Origin: Actinomyces israelii DSM 43320
Lineage (GTDB): Bacteria > Actinomycetota > Actinomycetes > Actinomycetales > Actinomycetaceae
Direction: 5' to 3'
Length of the DNA stretch: 52,968 bases
NCBI RefSeq assembly: GCF_000711965.1
Contig: NZ_JONS01000026.1
Span: 1-52,968, forward strand
Below the pieces are notes generated by a model, which was not told the origin of the DNA, did no database searches, and saw only the letters and a program-made list of their open reading frames with translations. The position numbers and the translations under genes were made by a program. Below, one piece after another: positions 25,001 through 32,788 of the stretch. Within the stretch, counting starts at the first letter, position 1, and each line of letters opens with the position of its first letter.

Positions 25001-26766
25001 GCATCGGGATCGACATCGGGACGTCGAACACGGTCGTGGCCAAGGTCGACGGCAAGGGGGAGGTCGCAATCCACAAGTTCGAGGACAGCGACCTGCTGCC
25101 GTCGGTCATCCACGTCGAGGAGACCGGCGGCAACCTCACCGTGGGCGCGGCGGCCCGCAACTTCTGGGCCGACCCGGACGCGAACCCCGCGGAGACCTTC
25201 CGCAGGTGGAAGATGTCCATGGCGAACCAGACGATCCTCGCGACCCAGGACTGGGGGGACGGCCCGAGGCCCATCACCCCCGAGCTGCTGACGACATGGC
25301 TCGTGGAGCACGTCATGAAGAGCATCACCGGGGGCCTGGGCGGCGAGGAGGTGGAGTCCGTCGTCGTCACCGTGCCTCACGGCTGGCGCCGCGAGCACGT
25401 CGAGAAGTGCCTGGCGACCCGGGAGGCCGCGCGGGCGGCGCGGGCGGGCGGCCGCCCCCTGGAGACGAAGGTCCTGGACAGGACGGTCGACGAGCCCGTC
25501 GCGGCCGCCGCGTATGCGCTGCACGCCGTCGGCGACGCCTCGGCCTTCACCGGCAAGGACCTGCTGATCGTCGATATCGGCGGCGGGACCACCGACCTGA
25601 GCCTGGTGCGGATCAAGTCCCCCAGCGAGCTCGTCGTCGTCGATGCGATCAACAACGACGTCGGCGGCGACTACGCCACCGCGCTCCTGCTCGGCAAGCA
25701 CCTCGAGGCGATCGCCGCCCAGACCGGGATCGGCGTGCCGAGCACCGCCGAGGCGGTGCTGAGCTCGCTGGAGGGCGAGGAGAACGGCTGGCTCCGCGAG
25801 GCCTTCGCCGCGGCGGAGACCGGCTACCTGCACACGCTGTCCGAGGCCTTCAGGATGGCCGAGGGGCGCAACGACCTCGATGACCGGGTGAAGGGCAGCT
25901 GGGGGCGTCGCGTCGTCCCGATCAGCTCGACCGTGGGGGACGCCCTCGTGACGACGCCGATGTCGCGCTCGGACTACCTCGCGCGCCTGGGCCCCTTCTT
26001 CGAGAGCGCCAAGGAGCTCCTCACCCGCTTCCTGTCCCGGATCGGGGAGCCGGGCCACCTCCCCTACGCGGTCCTCATGACGGGAGGCGGCAGCAGGATC
26101 GGCGGCCTGCGCTCCCAGGTGATCGAGCCCGTGATCCGCGAGCTCACCACGCGCTCGGAGGCGCGCAGCATCCTCGACCGCCTCGGCAGGCTCCGGCTCA
26201 ACGAGTCGAGGCTCTCCACGGCGGTCGCCATGGGCGCCGCGCTCGTCGCCTCGGGAAGAATCACCATTGAGGAGCGCCTCCTGTGGGACGTCGGGCTGGA
26301 GGTGACGGTCCCCGAGAGCATGGCGGACAAGCTCGACCTGGACGACTCCCGCCGCTGCATCGCCTCGCCGCTCCTGGTCAAGGGGGCCCGCCTGCCGGCG
26401 ACGGTCGGCCTGAAGGACCTCGGCTTCGGGACGCTGGACATCGAGGCCAACGACCTGTTCACCCAGCTCATTGTCGTCTTCGACGACATGAGGAGCCCCT
26501 ACGACCAGACCTGGGAGCGCTCCCTGTCCGGTTCCGGGGACGCGCTCAAGAACGTTGACGTGAGGCTCACCGCGGACACCGAGGGCATGCTCCACTTCAC
26601 CGTCACCGGGAACAACGGGCGCAGGCTCGTCGAGGTCGACGGCAAGCTCCACCGTCCGCGCCGTCCTCAGGCGGGCGGCATCCTTCTGCGCGACGAGTCG
26701 GAGCGGCCCCTCGCCCCAGTAAGAACCCCCCAGCAGATCGCCGAGGCCAGAAAGGCGTCACGATGA
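24994..26766 (+). CDS. Hsp70-like ATPase
   Basis: The 590-aa protein has an actin/Hsp70-type ATPase domain: phosphate-1 loop GIDIGTSNT near residue 5, phosphate-2 loop IVDIGGGTTDLS near 192, a TVDEPVAAAAYAL stretch before it, and the adenosine motif VLMTGGGSRIGG near 370. After it comes a beta-rich region (about 430-560; FGTLDIEANDLFTQLIVVF) in the place of a substrate-binding domain, shorter than in DnaK and without the helical lid. The start is GTG 24994 (AGGAGG ten bases upstream) or GTG 24997, which gives a GTGA overlap with the protease stop. The next gene overlaps its stop as ATGA. Tight coupling suggests it works with the AAA+ protease, probably as a substrate selector or nucleotide-dependent switch. 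Confidence 0.8.
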   Translation: MVSIGIDIGTSNTVVAKVDGKGEVAIHKFEDSDLLPSVIHVEETGGNLTVGAAARNFWADPDANPAETFRRWKMSMANQTILATQDWGDGPRPITPELLTTWLVEHVMKSITGGLGGEEVESVVVTVPHGWRREHVEKCLATREAARAARAGGRPLETKVLDRTVDEPVAAAAYALHAVGDASAFTGKDLLIVDIGGGTTDLSLVRIKSPSELVVVDAINNDVGGDYATALLLGKHLEAIAAQTGIGVPSTAEAVLSSLEGEENGWLREAFAAAETGYLHTLSEAFRMAEGRNDLDDRVKGSWGRRVVPISSTVGDALVTTPMSRSDYLARLGPFFESAKELLTRFLSRIGEPGHLPYAVLMTGGGSRIGGLRSQVIEPVIRELTTRSEARSILDRLGRLRLNESRLSTAVAMGAALVASGRITIEERLLWDVGLEVTVPESMADKLDLDDSRRCIASPLLVKGARLPATVGLKDLGFGTLDIEANDLFTQLIVVFDDMRSPYDQTWERSLSGSGDALKNVDVRLTADTEGMLHFTVTGNNGRRLVEVDGKLHRPRRPQAGGILLRDESERPLAPVRTPQQIAEARKASR

Positions 26767-27668
26767 CTCTTCAGACAATGCTCGCACGACTTGCGCGATC
26801 GCAGTCCGAACTGGACTGGGACGAGTGGTACGTCCTGGCGCTTGCCGCGCACAAGGAGCCGGACCAGTGGCGCGGGGCCTGGGAGAGGCTCGACGCGGAC
26901 GATCGCGAGGCCCTCCTGACCCGTCTCCACAATGACGCCGGCCCGCTCGCCGACCACGTCATCCGCAGCATCCTGCCCAGGGAGCTGACAGAGCTCGACG
27001 ACCCGACCCTCGAGCTGGCGCACGAGGACGCGGCGGCGGCCACCGCCAGGCAGCTGGAGCGTCTGAAGCGGATCGGGCGGAGGGCGGAGCTCGACACCGG
27101 GGAGGCACGCGCCGCGCTCGAGGCGCATATCGACATCGAGAGTCTCAGGCAGGAGGCGGAGCGGCTCAGGGCCCAGGCCGCGCGCGATCCCGAGCTCGCG
27201 GAGCGCAACGCCCTCGAGAAGGAGATCACCCGCCTCAAGGCCCTCATGTCGACCCTGCAGGCGTACGACTGGAAGGCGCGGGAAGCCGAGCAGAGGCGGC
27301 TCGCAGGCGACACGGAGGCCCTGAAGGCCAACAAGACGCGTCTCGAGGAGAGCATTCGCGAAGCGCGCCAGGAGCACGAGCACGCCAAGCAGGAGCTCGC
27401 CGAGGTCCAGGCGGAGTGGCAGCAGAAGCAGGCCCGCCTGGAGTCCCTCCGGACGCAGGTGACCGAGACTCAGCAGCGCGTCGCCCAGGTTCAGGCCGTC
27501 ACCCAGGGCCTGGACAGGCTCGTCCACGATCTTCAGTCCGCCCTGGACCAGGCCTCAGCTCAGCTCACGGGCACGGGTCAGGCCCTCACCCAGCTGGGCG
27601 CGGCGCCGCCGCTCGCGGACAGAAGGGGCCCCGCACTCATGGGCCGCCTCCGGGCCGGTAGGGACTGA
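26763..27668 (+). CDS. Coiled-coil protein 1 of locus A
   Basis: The 301-aa protein has an N-terminal helical domain (about 1-80; WDEWYVLALAAHKEPDQW, LDADDREALLTRLHNDAG) followed by a long coiled coil (about 90-270, rich in Glu, Arg, Gln and Leu heptads such as LEKEITRLKALMSTLQAYDW). The downstream gene is a paralogue with the same layout. No enzyme motif is present. ATG 26763 overlaps the Hsp70-like stop as ATGA. A structural or adaptor role is likely, linking the chaperone-like ATPase to other parts. Confidence 0.7.
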   Translation: MTLQTMLARLARSQSELDWDEWYVLALAAHKEPDQWRGAWERLDADDREALLTRLHNDAGPLADHVIRSILPRELTELDDPTLELAHEDAAAATARQLERLKRIGRRAELDTGEARAALEAHIDIESLRQEAERLRAQAARDPELAERNALEKEITRLKALMSTLQAYDWKAREAEQRRLAGDTEALKANKTRLEESIREARQEHEHAKQELAEVQAEWQQKQARLESLRTQVTETQQRVAQVQAVTQGLDRLVHDLQSALDQASAQLTGTGQALTQLGAAPPLADRRGPALMGRLRAGRD

Positions 27669-27676
27669 GAGACGCC

Positions 27677-28657
27677 ATGCCACTGACCGACTTCCTCTCT
27701 GACCTCGCCGGCTCCTCCGGCCCGATCCCCTGGATCGGATGGCTGCCCCTCGTCGTCGAGGCGCAGGACCCCGAGTCATGGGCGCGCGCCTGGGCGGCCC
27801 TCGACGAGGACTCGCAGAATCTCGTCATCCGCCGCCTCTACGAGGACAGCAGCGTCTACGCGGACGTGCTGCGCCGGCTCGCCGTCGCCGGCACGGAGGC
27901 CCTGCCCGCCCGCGACGCGATCCGGGAGACCCTTCTCGACGACGCCGCCGGCTCGGCCGGACGCAATGCGGACCTGCTCCGCGACCTTCAGCGGCGTCTC
28001 GCCGATCTCGGCATCGTCCTGGACACGGCCCGGGTCACCGAGCTGGAGCTGGGGGCGAAGATCGCCGAGCTCGAGAGGAGGAAGGCGGAGCTCCTGGCGG
28101 ACGACCTCGACGGCGCGTACTCCGAGCTGGTCGCCCTGCAGGAGAAGGAGACCCGCCTCCAGCACGAGGCCGACGCGGTCAGCGGCGTCGACCTGTCCGC
28201 GGAGCGCGCCCGCCTGGAGCAGCTGCAGGAGAGCATCGACGCTGTGCAGGAGGAGCAGCAGACGCTTCTCGCCTCTGTCAAGGACCGGGAGGCCGCGCTC
28301 GCGACGGCCAGGCACGCCGTCTCCGACCTCGACGCCGAACGCACGCGCCTGGAGCGCCGGGCCGAGGAGGCCGCGGCTGAGCGGGACCGCGCCCGGGGCG
28401 AGATCGACGCGCTGGAGGAGCGCGTCCGCCGGACGAAGGAGGAGACCCGGGCGCTGGAGGAGCACCGCGAGCAGGTGCGGCAGCGCCTGGAGGAGGCGGA
28501 GGCCCTGTTCGGCGAGCTGAGCCGGCTCAGCTCGGTACCGGCGTCGGCCGAGGCGGAGCGCCTGCTGCGCGACATCCGCGCCCTCGCCCGGGACCTGCCC
28601 GACGACGAGGCGGACAAGAAGTTCCGCCGGGTCCCGCCCGGGGAGCCGGGGCGATGA
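27677..28657 (+). CDS. Coiled-coil protein 2 of locus A
   Basis: The 326-aa paralogue of the previous gene has an N-terminal domain with the same pattern (WIGWLPLVVEAQDPESW, LDEDSQNLVIRRLYEDSSVY) and then a coiled coil from about 95 to 300 (LELGAKIAELERRKAELLAD, RTRLERRAEEAAAERDRARG). It starts nine bases after the preceding stop with a weak GAGAG ribosome binding site. The two proteins may form a heteromeric coiled coil, an inference from duplication and adjacency. Last gene of the plus-strand operon; a CCGATCTCGG repeat follows directly. Confidence 0.7.
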   Translation: MPLTDFLSDLAGSSGPIPWIGWLPLVVEAQDPESWARAWAALDEDSQNLVIRRLYEDSSVYADVLRRLAVAGTEALPARDAIRETLLDDAAGSAGRNADLLRDLQRRLADLGIVLDTARVTELELGAKIAELERRKAELLADDLDGAYSELVALQEKETRLQHEADAVSGVDLSAERARLEQLQESIDAVQEEQQTLLASVKDREAALATARHAVSDLDAERTRLERRAEEAAAERDRARGEIDALEERVRRTKEETRALEEHREQVRQRLEEAEALFGELSRLSSVPASAEAERLLRDIRALARDLPDDEADKKFRRVPPGEPGR

Positions 28658-28671
28658 GCGGAGGACTTCCA

Positions 28672-28702
28672 CCGAGATCGGTCGTATTCCGCACCGAGAT
28701 CG
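28672..28702 (-). repeat. CCGATCTCGG tandem repeat, locus 4
   Basis: Two minus-strand copies (complement at 28672-28681 and 28693-28702), period 21, fifteen bases after the coiled-coil gene stop. Confidence 0.75.
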
Positions 28703-28739
28703 GTTCAGGGCGCCCGCCGACTTCCGCCCGGGCACCCGC

Positions 28740-28946
28740 CCAGCACACCCCGGCCCTGCCCACCGAGGGGCGAGTGCCGTAGCTCTCCAGGTGCCTGGCG
28801 AGCTGGGCGGAGGTGTACTGGCAGCCCCAGCCCGAGTGGAATCGAGTGGAATACCGTCTCCCCCTGTCGTGTACGGGCGCCTGCGGGCCGCCATGTCGAT
28901 GTGAGATGCCCTCTACGACCCACGGCCAGCAGACCAGCTGCCAGCC
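28740..28946 (-). mobile_element. IS3-family transposase remnant
   Basis: The minus strand encodes GWQLVCWPWVVEG and then FHSGWGCQYTSAQLARHLES and SVGRAGVCW, matching the catalytic-domain end of IS3-type orfB transposases (usual form HSDxGxQYTS...SxGRxGxxxDNA). The catalytic Asp of HSD is Gly here and the reading frame has no beginning or end of the gene, so it is dead. It lies directly upstream of the AbiE pair. Confidence 0.65.
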
Positions 28947-29031
28947 GCCGCTTGACACACAACATAGGGGCACCACCCGTGCTGCGCCGACAGCCGGGGC
29001 ATGGACGACGCCGTGGGGGGCGCCGTGTCTG

Positions 29032-29520
29032 ATGGTGCTCGTGCTCCTGTCCGAGACGCTCCCAGCAGTCCATCCTGCCGTTGAACTTCCTAAGCTGGCG
29101 GCTCGCGGCGGTCTGATGAACGTCGCCTACGGCCTGTATCGTGTGCCGGACGTCCCGCCGACGCGCTTCGATCAGTTCGCGGAGGCTCTGCTGCGGGTCG
29201 GCGGGGGAGCATACCTGCACGGAGAATCAGTTCTGGCGCTGTTCGGCCTTGCCGATGTGAACCCACGGCGGATCAAGGTCGCGGTTCCCCGCAGGGTTCG
29301 GGCCAGGCTTCCGCCCTTCATCGAGCTGACTCAGGTTCCCGGAGGGAGGCGCGCCACCTTCTACGAGGGACTGGCGTCACAGCCGGTTGCCGAGGCGATC
29401 CTTGAATGCCGCGGGCGGGTCGAGTCCGAACGACTGCTGGATGCCACGAGGCGAGCACGGCAGGAAGGCCTGCTGACCACCGCGGAGTGGAAGCGGGTCA
29501 GGAAGGGACTTCGACCATGA
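29032..29520 (+). CDS. AbiEi-like antitoxin (type IV toxin-antitoxin)
   Basis: The 162-aa protein matches the AbiEi family. It has the end of a winged helix (LPKLAARGGLMNVAYGLYRV), then the core DQFAEALLRVG, LHGESVLALFGLADVNP, RIKVAVPRRVRARLPPF, and a helical tail LDATRRARQEGLLTTAEW. AbiEi represses its own operon and counteracts AbiEii. The N-terminal part of the usual winged helix is unclear: sequence before LPKLAARGG is unlike the family (MVLVLLSETLPAVHPAVE). The gene may therefore be 5'-truncated or altered next to the transposase remnant. ATG 29032 is the best available start but has no ribosome binding site. The toxin gene overlaps its stop as ATGA. Confidence 0.7.
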   Translation: MVLVLLSETLPAVHPAVELPKLAARGGLMNVAYGLYRVPDVPPTRFDQFAEALLRVGGGAYLHGESVLALFGLADVNPRRIKVAVPRRVRARLPPFIELTQVPGGRRATFYEGLASQPVAEAILECRGRVESERLLDATRRARQEGLLTTAEWKRVRKGLRP

Positions 29521-30374
29521 GCTACGACAACGCGCCGGTGAGTGTGCGATCCCTCGAACAGCGCATCCGCAACCTTGAAGACTCCCAGGGGCTGGCGCTG
29601 CGCCGCCGCGTCTCAATGGCACTGGTCGTGGTGAGCCAGATGCTCCCGGAGGGCGCGATCAAGGGTGGCGGCGCCATGGCGTTGCGGTACGGGCGCGGGA
29701 CTCGGTTCACCCAAGATCTGGACGCCGCACGAGTCCAGTCTCTCTCCCGGTTCCGCAGTGATTTCGAGAACTCGCTGGCGGCGGGATGGGCGGGGTCCAC
29801 CGGTCGTCTCATTGAGAGGCCGGCGCCCCGTCCGGCAGCGGTGCCTGCCGCATACGTGATGCAGCCTTTCGACGTGAAGCTGGACTACCGGGGCCGGTCA
29901 TGGTGCACGGTGAAGTTCGAGTTGGGGCACAACGAGCTCGGTGACGCCGATCAACCCGAATACCACCTCTCCAATAGTCTTGTGGGATTTTTCACCGAAG
30001 CCGGACTGGAAGAACCGAAACCAGTCCCGGTGATGTGTGCCGATCATCAGGTCGCGCAGAAACTTCACGCCCTTTCAAGTCCGGGAAGCGAGCGGGCCAA
30101 GGGCTTGGTCGATCTGCAGCTGCTCGACAAGGGCGAGAACCTTGACCTCTCCCGACTCGCTGAGACCTGCGCGCGACTGTTCGACTATCGCCGTCAACAA
30201 TCTTGGCCGCCAACCATACAGATCGGCAGACAATGGGACACGCCCTATATCGAGGCGGCAGAAGATGCTGCCGTACTCCCAGCTGCGGAAGAAGCTGTCG
30301 TCTGGGCTAATAAACTGGTTCAGCGCATTGCAGCATCATCTTCTCTCACGCCCGGCTCAGAGGCTGCGAAGTAA
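29517..30374 (+). CDS. AbiEii-like nucleotidyltransferase toxin
   Basis: The 285-aa protein belongs to the AbiEii/MNT-type nucleotidyltransferases: IKGGGAMALRYGRGTRFTQD followed by LDAA gives the GG...T.DLD active-site pattern. Later come FDVKLDYRG and DHQVAQKLHALSSP with RAKGLVDLQLL, the second conserved block. AbiEii proteins are thought to modify RNA or other nucleotide-binding targets and arrest growth during phage infection. ATG 29517 overlaps the antitoxin stop by four bases. The C-terminal tail is lower in G+C than the surroundings. Together with the IS3 remnant this pair looks acquired between loci A and B. Confidence 0.8.
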   Translation: MSYDNAPVSVRSLEQRIRNLEDSQGLALRRRVSMALVVVSQMLPEGAIKGGGAMALRYGRGTRFTQDLDAARVQSLSRFRSDFENSLAAGWAGSTGRLIERPAPRPAAVPAAYVMQPFDVKLDYRGRSWCTVKFELGHNELGDADQPEYHLSNSLVGFFTEAGLEEPKPVPVMCADHQVAQKLHALSSPGSERAKGLVDLQLLDKGENLDLSRLAETCARLFDYRRQQSWPPTIQIGRQWDTPYIEAAEDAAVLPAAEEAVVWANKLVQRIAASSSLTPGSEAAK

Positions 30375-30666
30375 TCAGAACCTCCACGAGGACGAGACGC
30401 CCCCGGACTCCGCGCGCAGCCTCACGGTCTCAGCCGACTCGCCGCCCCGCTCCCCCTCACCCCTGGGACGGCAGACTACTGAGAAGCGGCGACCGACGCG
30501 ATCGTCCGGCCCCTTCACCCACGATCTCACGCACAACCCGCTCCCAGAGCCCATCCGAGCACCGCGCTCTCGACACAGTCCCATCCTATCCCGCCACCAG
30601 AACACCGGGTCCCCACTGTCCAAGAAACACCAGGCAGCCCACCACACCACCACACACCGATCTTGT
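30375..30666. other. Spacer between AbiEii and locus B
   Basis: About 290 bp of lower G+C than its surroundings. A minus-strand open frame covers most of it, but the product is Trp/Cys/Arg-rich with no motif, so I see no gene here. Confidence 0.4.
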
Positions 30667-30768
30667 TCAGCTCCAGCCAAAGCAATCCTGTACGAGATGC
30701 TCCGCAAACGCCAACCAGGAGTCCCGCAGCAGCCGTTCCAGAATGCCGTTCTGTTTAATTCCGGTCAT
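30667..30768 (-). CDS. Possible 33-aa small protein
   Basis: The minus strand has GGAGGA eight bases before an ATG at 30768, opening a 33-codon frame (MTGIKQNGILERLLRDSW, then LAFAEHLVQDCFGWS). The ribosome binding site and helix-like composition are better than expected by chance, but there is no homologue I recognise. It lies 68 bases after the last locus B gene, past a CCGATCTCGG unit. It could be a small operon-end protein or the broken start of a lost gene. Confidence 0.3.
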   Translation of the reverse strand: MTGIKQNGILERLLRDSWLAFAEHLVQDCFGWS

Positions 30769-30822
30769 AGCACTATTCCTCCAGGCACGGCACCAGCCAG
30801 GCGTCCCGCCGGACTCCTTGAA

Positions 30823-30832
30823 CCGATCTCGA
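30823..30832 (+). repeat. CCGATCTCGG repeat, single copy (locus 5)
   Basis: One unit, CCTTGAACCGATCTCGACG, four bases past the stop of the last locus B gene. The TTGAACC start is the same as in the other loci. Confidence 0.6.
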
Positions 30833-30835
30833 CGC

Positions 30836-32788
30836 TCAGCCGAGCCAGAGCACGAGCGCCAGCACCAGCAAGACCGCGTTGAGGACCAGGCTCGCGCCCA
30901 GCGCCGAGGAGCTCTGCACGCACTCCAGGCACTGCCGCCAGCGGGGCGGGTCATCCGCCGTCGACGATACTCGCGGCTGCGCCGCGGCGCGCGGGGCCGG
31001 GCGCCGCGCGGGCGGCGCGCCGCCCGCACAGGGCCGGGGCAGCGGCAGCGCGCGCTCGAAGGCCAGCAGGGCCGCCGCCGTCTCGGCGCAGACCACCCGG
31101 GACCAACCGGTCACGAGGAGATCCGCAATGGCCCGCCGCAGCTCCATTGGAACCGGACTCCCGGCCGGCCCGCCCCCACAATCCTGGGCCGCGGGCGCCG
31201 CAGGGCCGACCCCGGGCGCCGAGTCGTCGATCAGGGCCAGGACCTCGACCACCCGGGAGGGCGGGGCGTCCGCGGGCAGGACGCCCCGGAGGAGCTGCTG
31301 CCACGTCACGCCCCCGGCCGGCCCCTGCCACAGCCCGCACAGCAGCGGCCCGAGCGACTCCGGCACCTGCCGCACCGCCCTCATCAGGGTCTCGGCGCCG
31401 TCCGGGGCCGACCGCGCGTAGGCGACGACCTCGGCGGCCCGTGCCGGCTCCCGCTCGAGGTCGTCCAGGACCCTCTCCTGCCACTGGGGAAGCGCCTCGC
31501 CGTAGGCCCGCGGGTCGACTCCGAGCGACTTGATCCAGGCGACGGCGCGCGGCCCCCAGCGGGAGCCCGGCGTCCCCCTGGCCGCGGTCGCGGCCAGGAC
31601 GTCCGTCACCAGGGAGGTGCTCCGGGCGAGATCCGCAGCCTCACGGGGCGCCGGGCGCCCGGCCCCGACCAGCTCGGCCTGCCAGCTCACGAGGTCGGGG
31701 TACAGCGCGCCCTCCCCCGCGGCGACCCGCCAGGCAGAGGCGCGCACGGCGTCGTCGGAATGCGTGAGCAGGTCGCGCAGGCAGCCGCGCCGCAGGTGCA
31801 GCAGGCGCGAGGCGGCCGCGTCGTTCCAGCGCTCGGACACGGACGGCGGCACCTCGGCGCCGTCGACGACGGCGCCGAGCTCGTCATCGCTCAGCGGACG
31901 CAGCCGCTCCAGGACCGCCTCCCACGTCGTCGCGGCCCGCCCCCAGTCGGCGGCGGTGGGGGCGCCGTCGAGCTGCGCCTCGAAGAGCCCGCAGGCCCTC
32001 TGCCGCGCGGAATCCGCCTCGGGGCGCGCGGTGAGCACGAGCCCCGCGTACCAGACCAGACCCCTGGGCACCTCCGACAGCGGGACCGACGGCGCGAGCA
32101 GCCGCGCCGCGCCCATGGCGGAGTCGTGCTCGCGCGGATGGCGCTGCGCGAGCACGGGGGGCCACGGGCAGGTGACCACCTTGCTCCCCGGGTTGCGGTC
32201 GGGACGCGGGTAGGCGGTCGACCACTGGACCAGCCGGGCCATGGCCTCGGGCACGGCGCCCATGAGCGCGACGAGGGCCCGCTCGTCCTCCGCCCCGGGC
32301 AGGTCGAGCACGGTGTGGCGGCGCGTCTCGTCCATGCTCAGGACGGTGGCGAGCTCCTGCGCCAGCGCGCTCCCGTCCGCCTCGGGGCCCGCCTGGGGCA
32401 GCGGTCGGCTCAGGGCCGCGGCATTGAGCGACGACGGCGACAGCAGCGGGCCGCTGTCGAGCGCACCGAGCACGTGGTGCGCGGCCCCGGTCAGGGACAG
32501 GCCCTCGGGCGCGAGCACGACCTGGATGGTGCCCGCGGAGCCGTACTCGCCGCCCGACCCGATGACGATGACCGCCCAGCGGCCGGTGCCCCGGTCGTGG
32601 ACGAAGGTCACCGAGCGCAGGGCCCTCGGCGAGGTGGACATGTCGACGCTCAGCTGGGTGAAGCCGCTGGAGCACCTGGACAGGGCCTGGCGCTCCGCGC
32701 CGGTCGCCTCGCTGGTGTACTCGGGGTCCTCCCTGAAGCCGCCCCCCAGGGCGGAGTTGTCCCTGTCCGTGCGCATCACCCAGCCCAT
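30836..32788 (-). CDS. GTPase-partner-like protein with C-terminal membrane helix
   Basis: The 650-aa protein has an N-terminal alpha/beta part (about 40-130; ALRSVTFVHDRGTGRWAVIV, GSAGTIQVVLAPEG, HHVLGALDSGPLLSP), a helical middle rich in Trp and Leu, a low-complexity Pro/Ala/Arg linker and a final membrane helix (LGASLVLNAVLLVLALVLWL). The order and its position next to a GTPase gene recall the GTPase-associated proteins (GAP1 type) of NTP-dependent conflict systems, but this is a resemblance in architecture rather than a motif match. The start ATG 32788 overlaps the GTPase stop as TGATG. It is the last gene of the TPR-kinase-GTPase operon. Confidence 0.55.
   Translation of the reverse strand: MGWVMRTDRDNSALGGGFREDPEYTSEATGAERQALSRCSSGFTQLSVDMSTSPRALRSVTFVHDRGTGRWAVIVIGSGGEYGSAGTIQVVLAPEGLSLTGAAHHVLGALDSGPLLSPSSLNAAALSRPLPQAGPEADGSALAQELATVLSMDETRRHTVLDLPGAEDERALVALMGAVPEAMARLVQWSTAYPRPDRNPGSKVVTCPWPPVLAQRHPREHDSAMGAARLLAPSVPLSEVPRGLVWYAGLVLTARPEADSARQRACGLFEAQLDGAPTAADWGRAATTWEAVLERLRPLSDDELGAVVDGAEVPPSVSERWNDAAASRLLHLRRGCLRDLLTHSDDAVRASAWRVAAGEGALYPDLVSWQAELVGAGRPAPREAADLARSTSLVTDVLAATAARGTPGSRWGPRAVAWIKSLGVDPRAYGEALPQWQERVLDDLEREPARAAEVVAYARSAPDGAETLMRAVRQVPESLGPLLCGLWQGPAGGVTWQQLLRGVLPADAPPSRVVEVLALIDDSAPGVGPAAPAAQDCGGGPAGSPVPMELRRAIADLLVTGWSRVVCAETAAALLAFERALPLPRPCAGGAPPARRPAPRAAAQPRVSSTADDPPRWRQCLECVQSSSALGASLVLNAVLLVLALVLWLG

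Noticed and set aside
30375..30707. 110-codon minus-strand frame after AbiEii
   Set aside because: No ribosome binding site, no homology, odd Trp/Cys composition; overlaps a better small frame.
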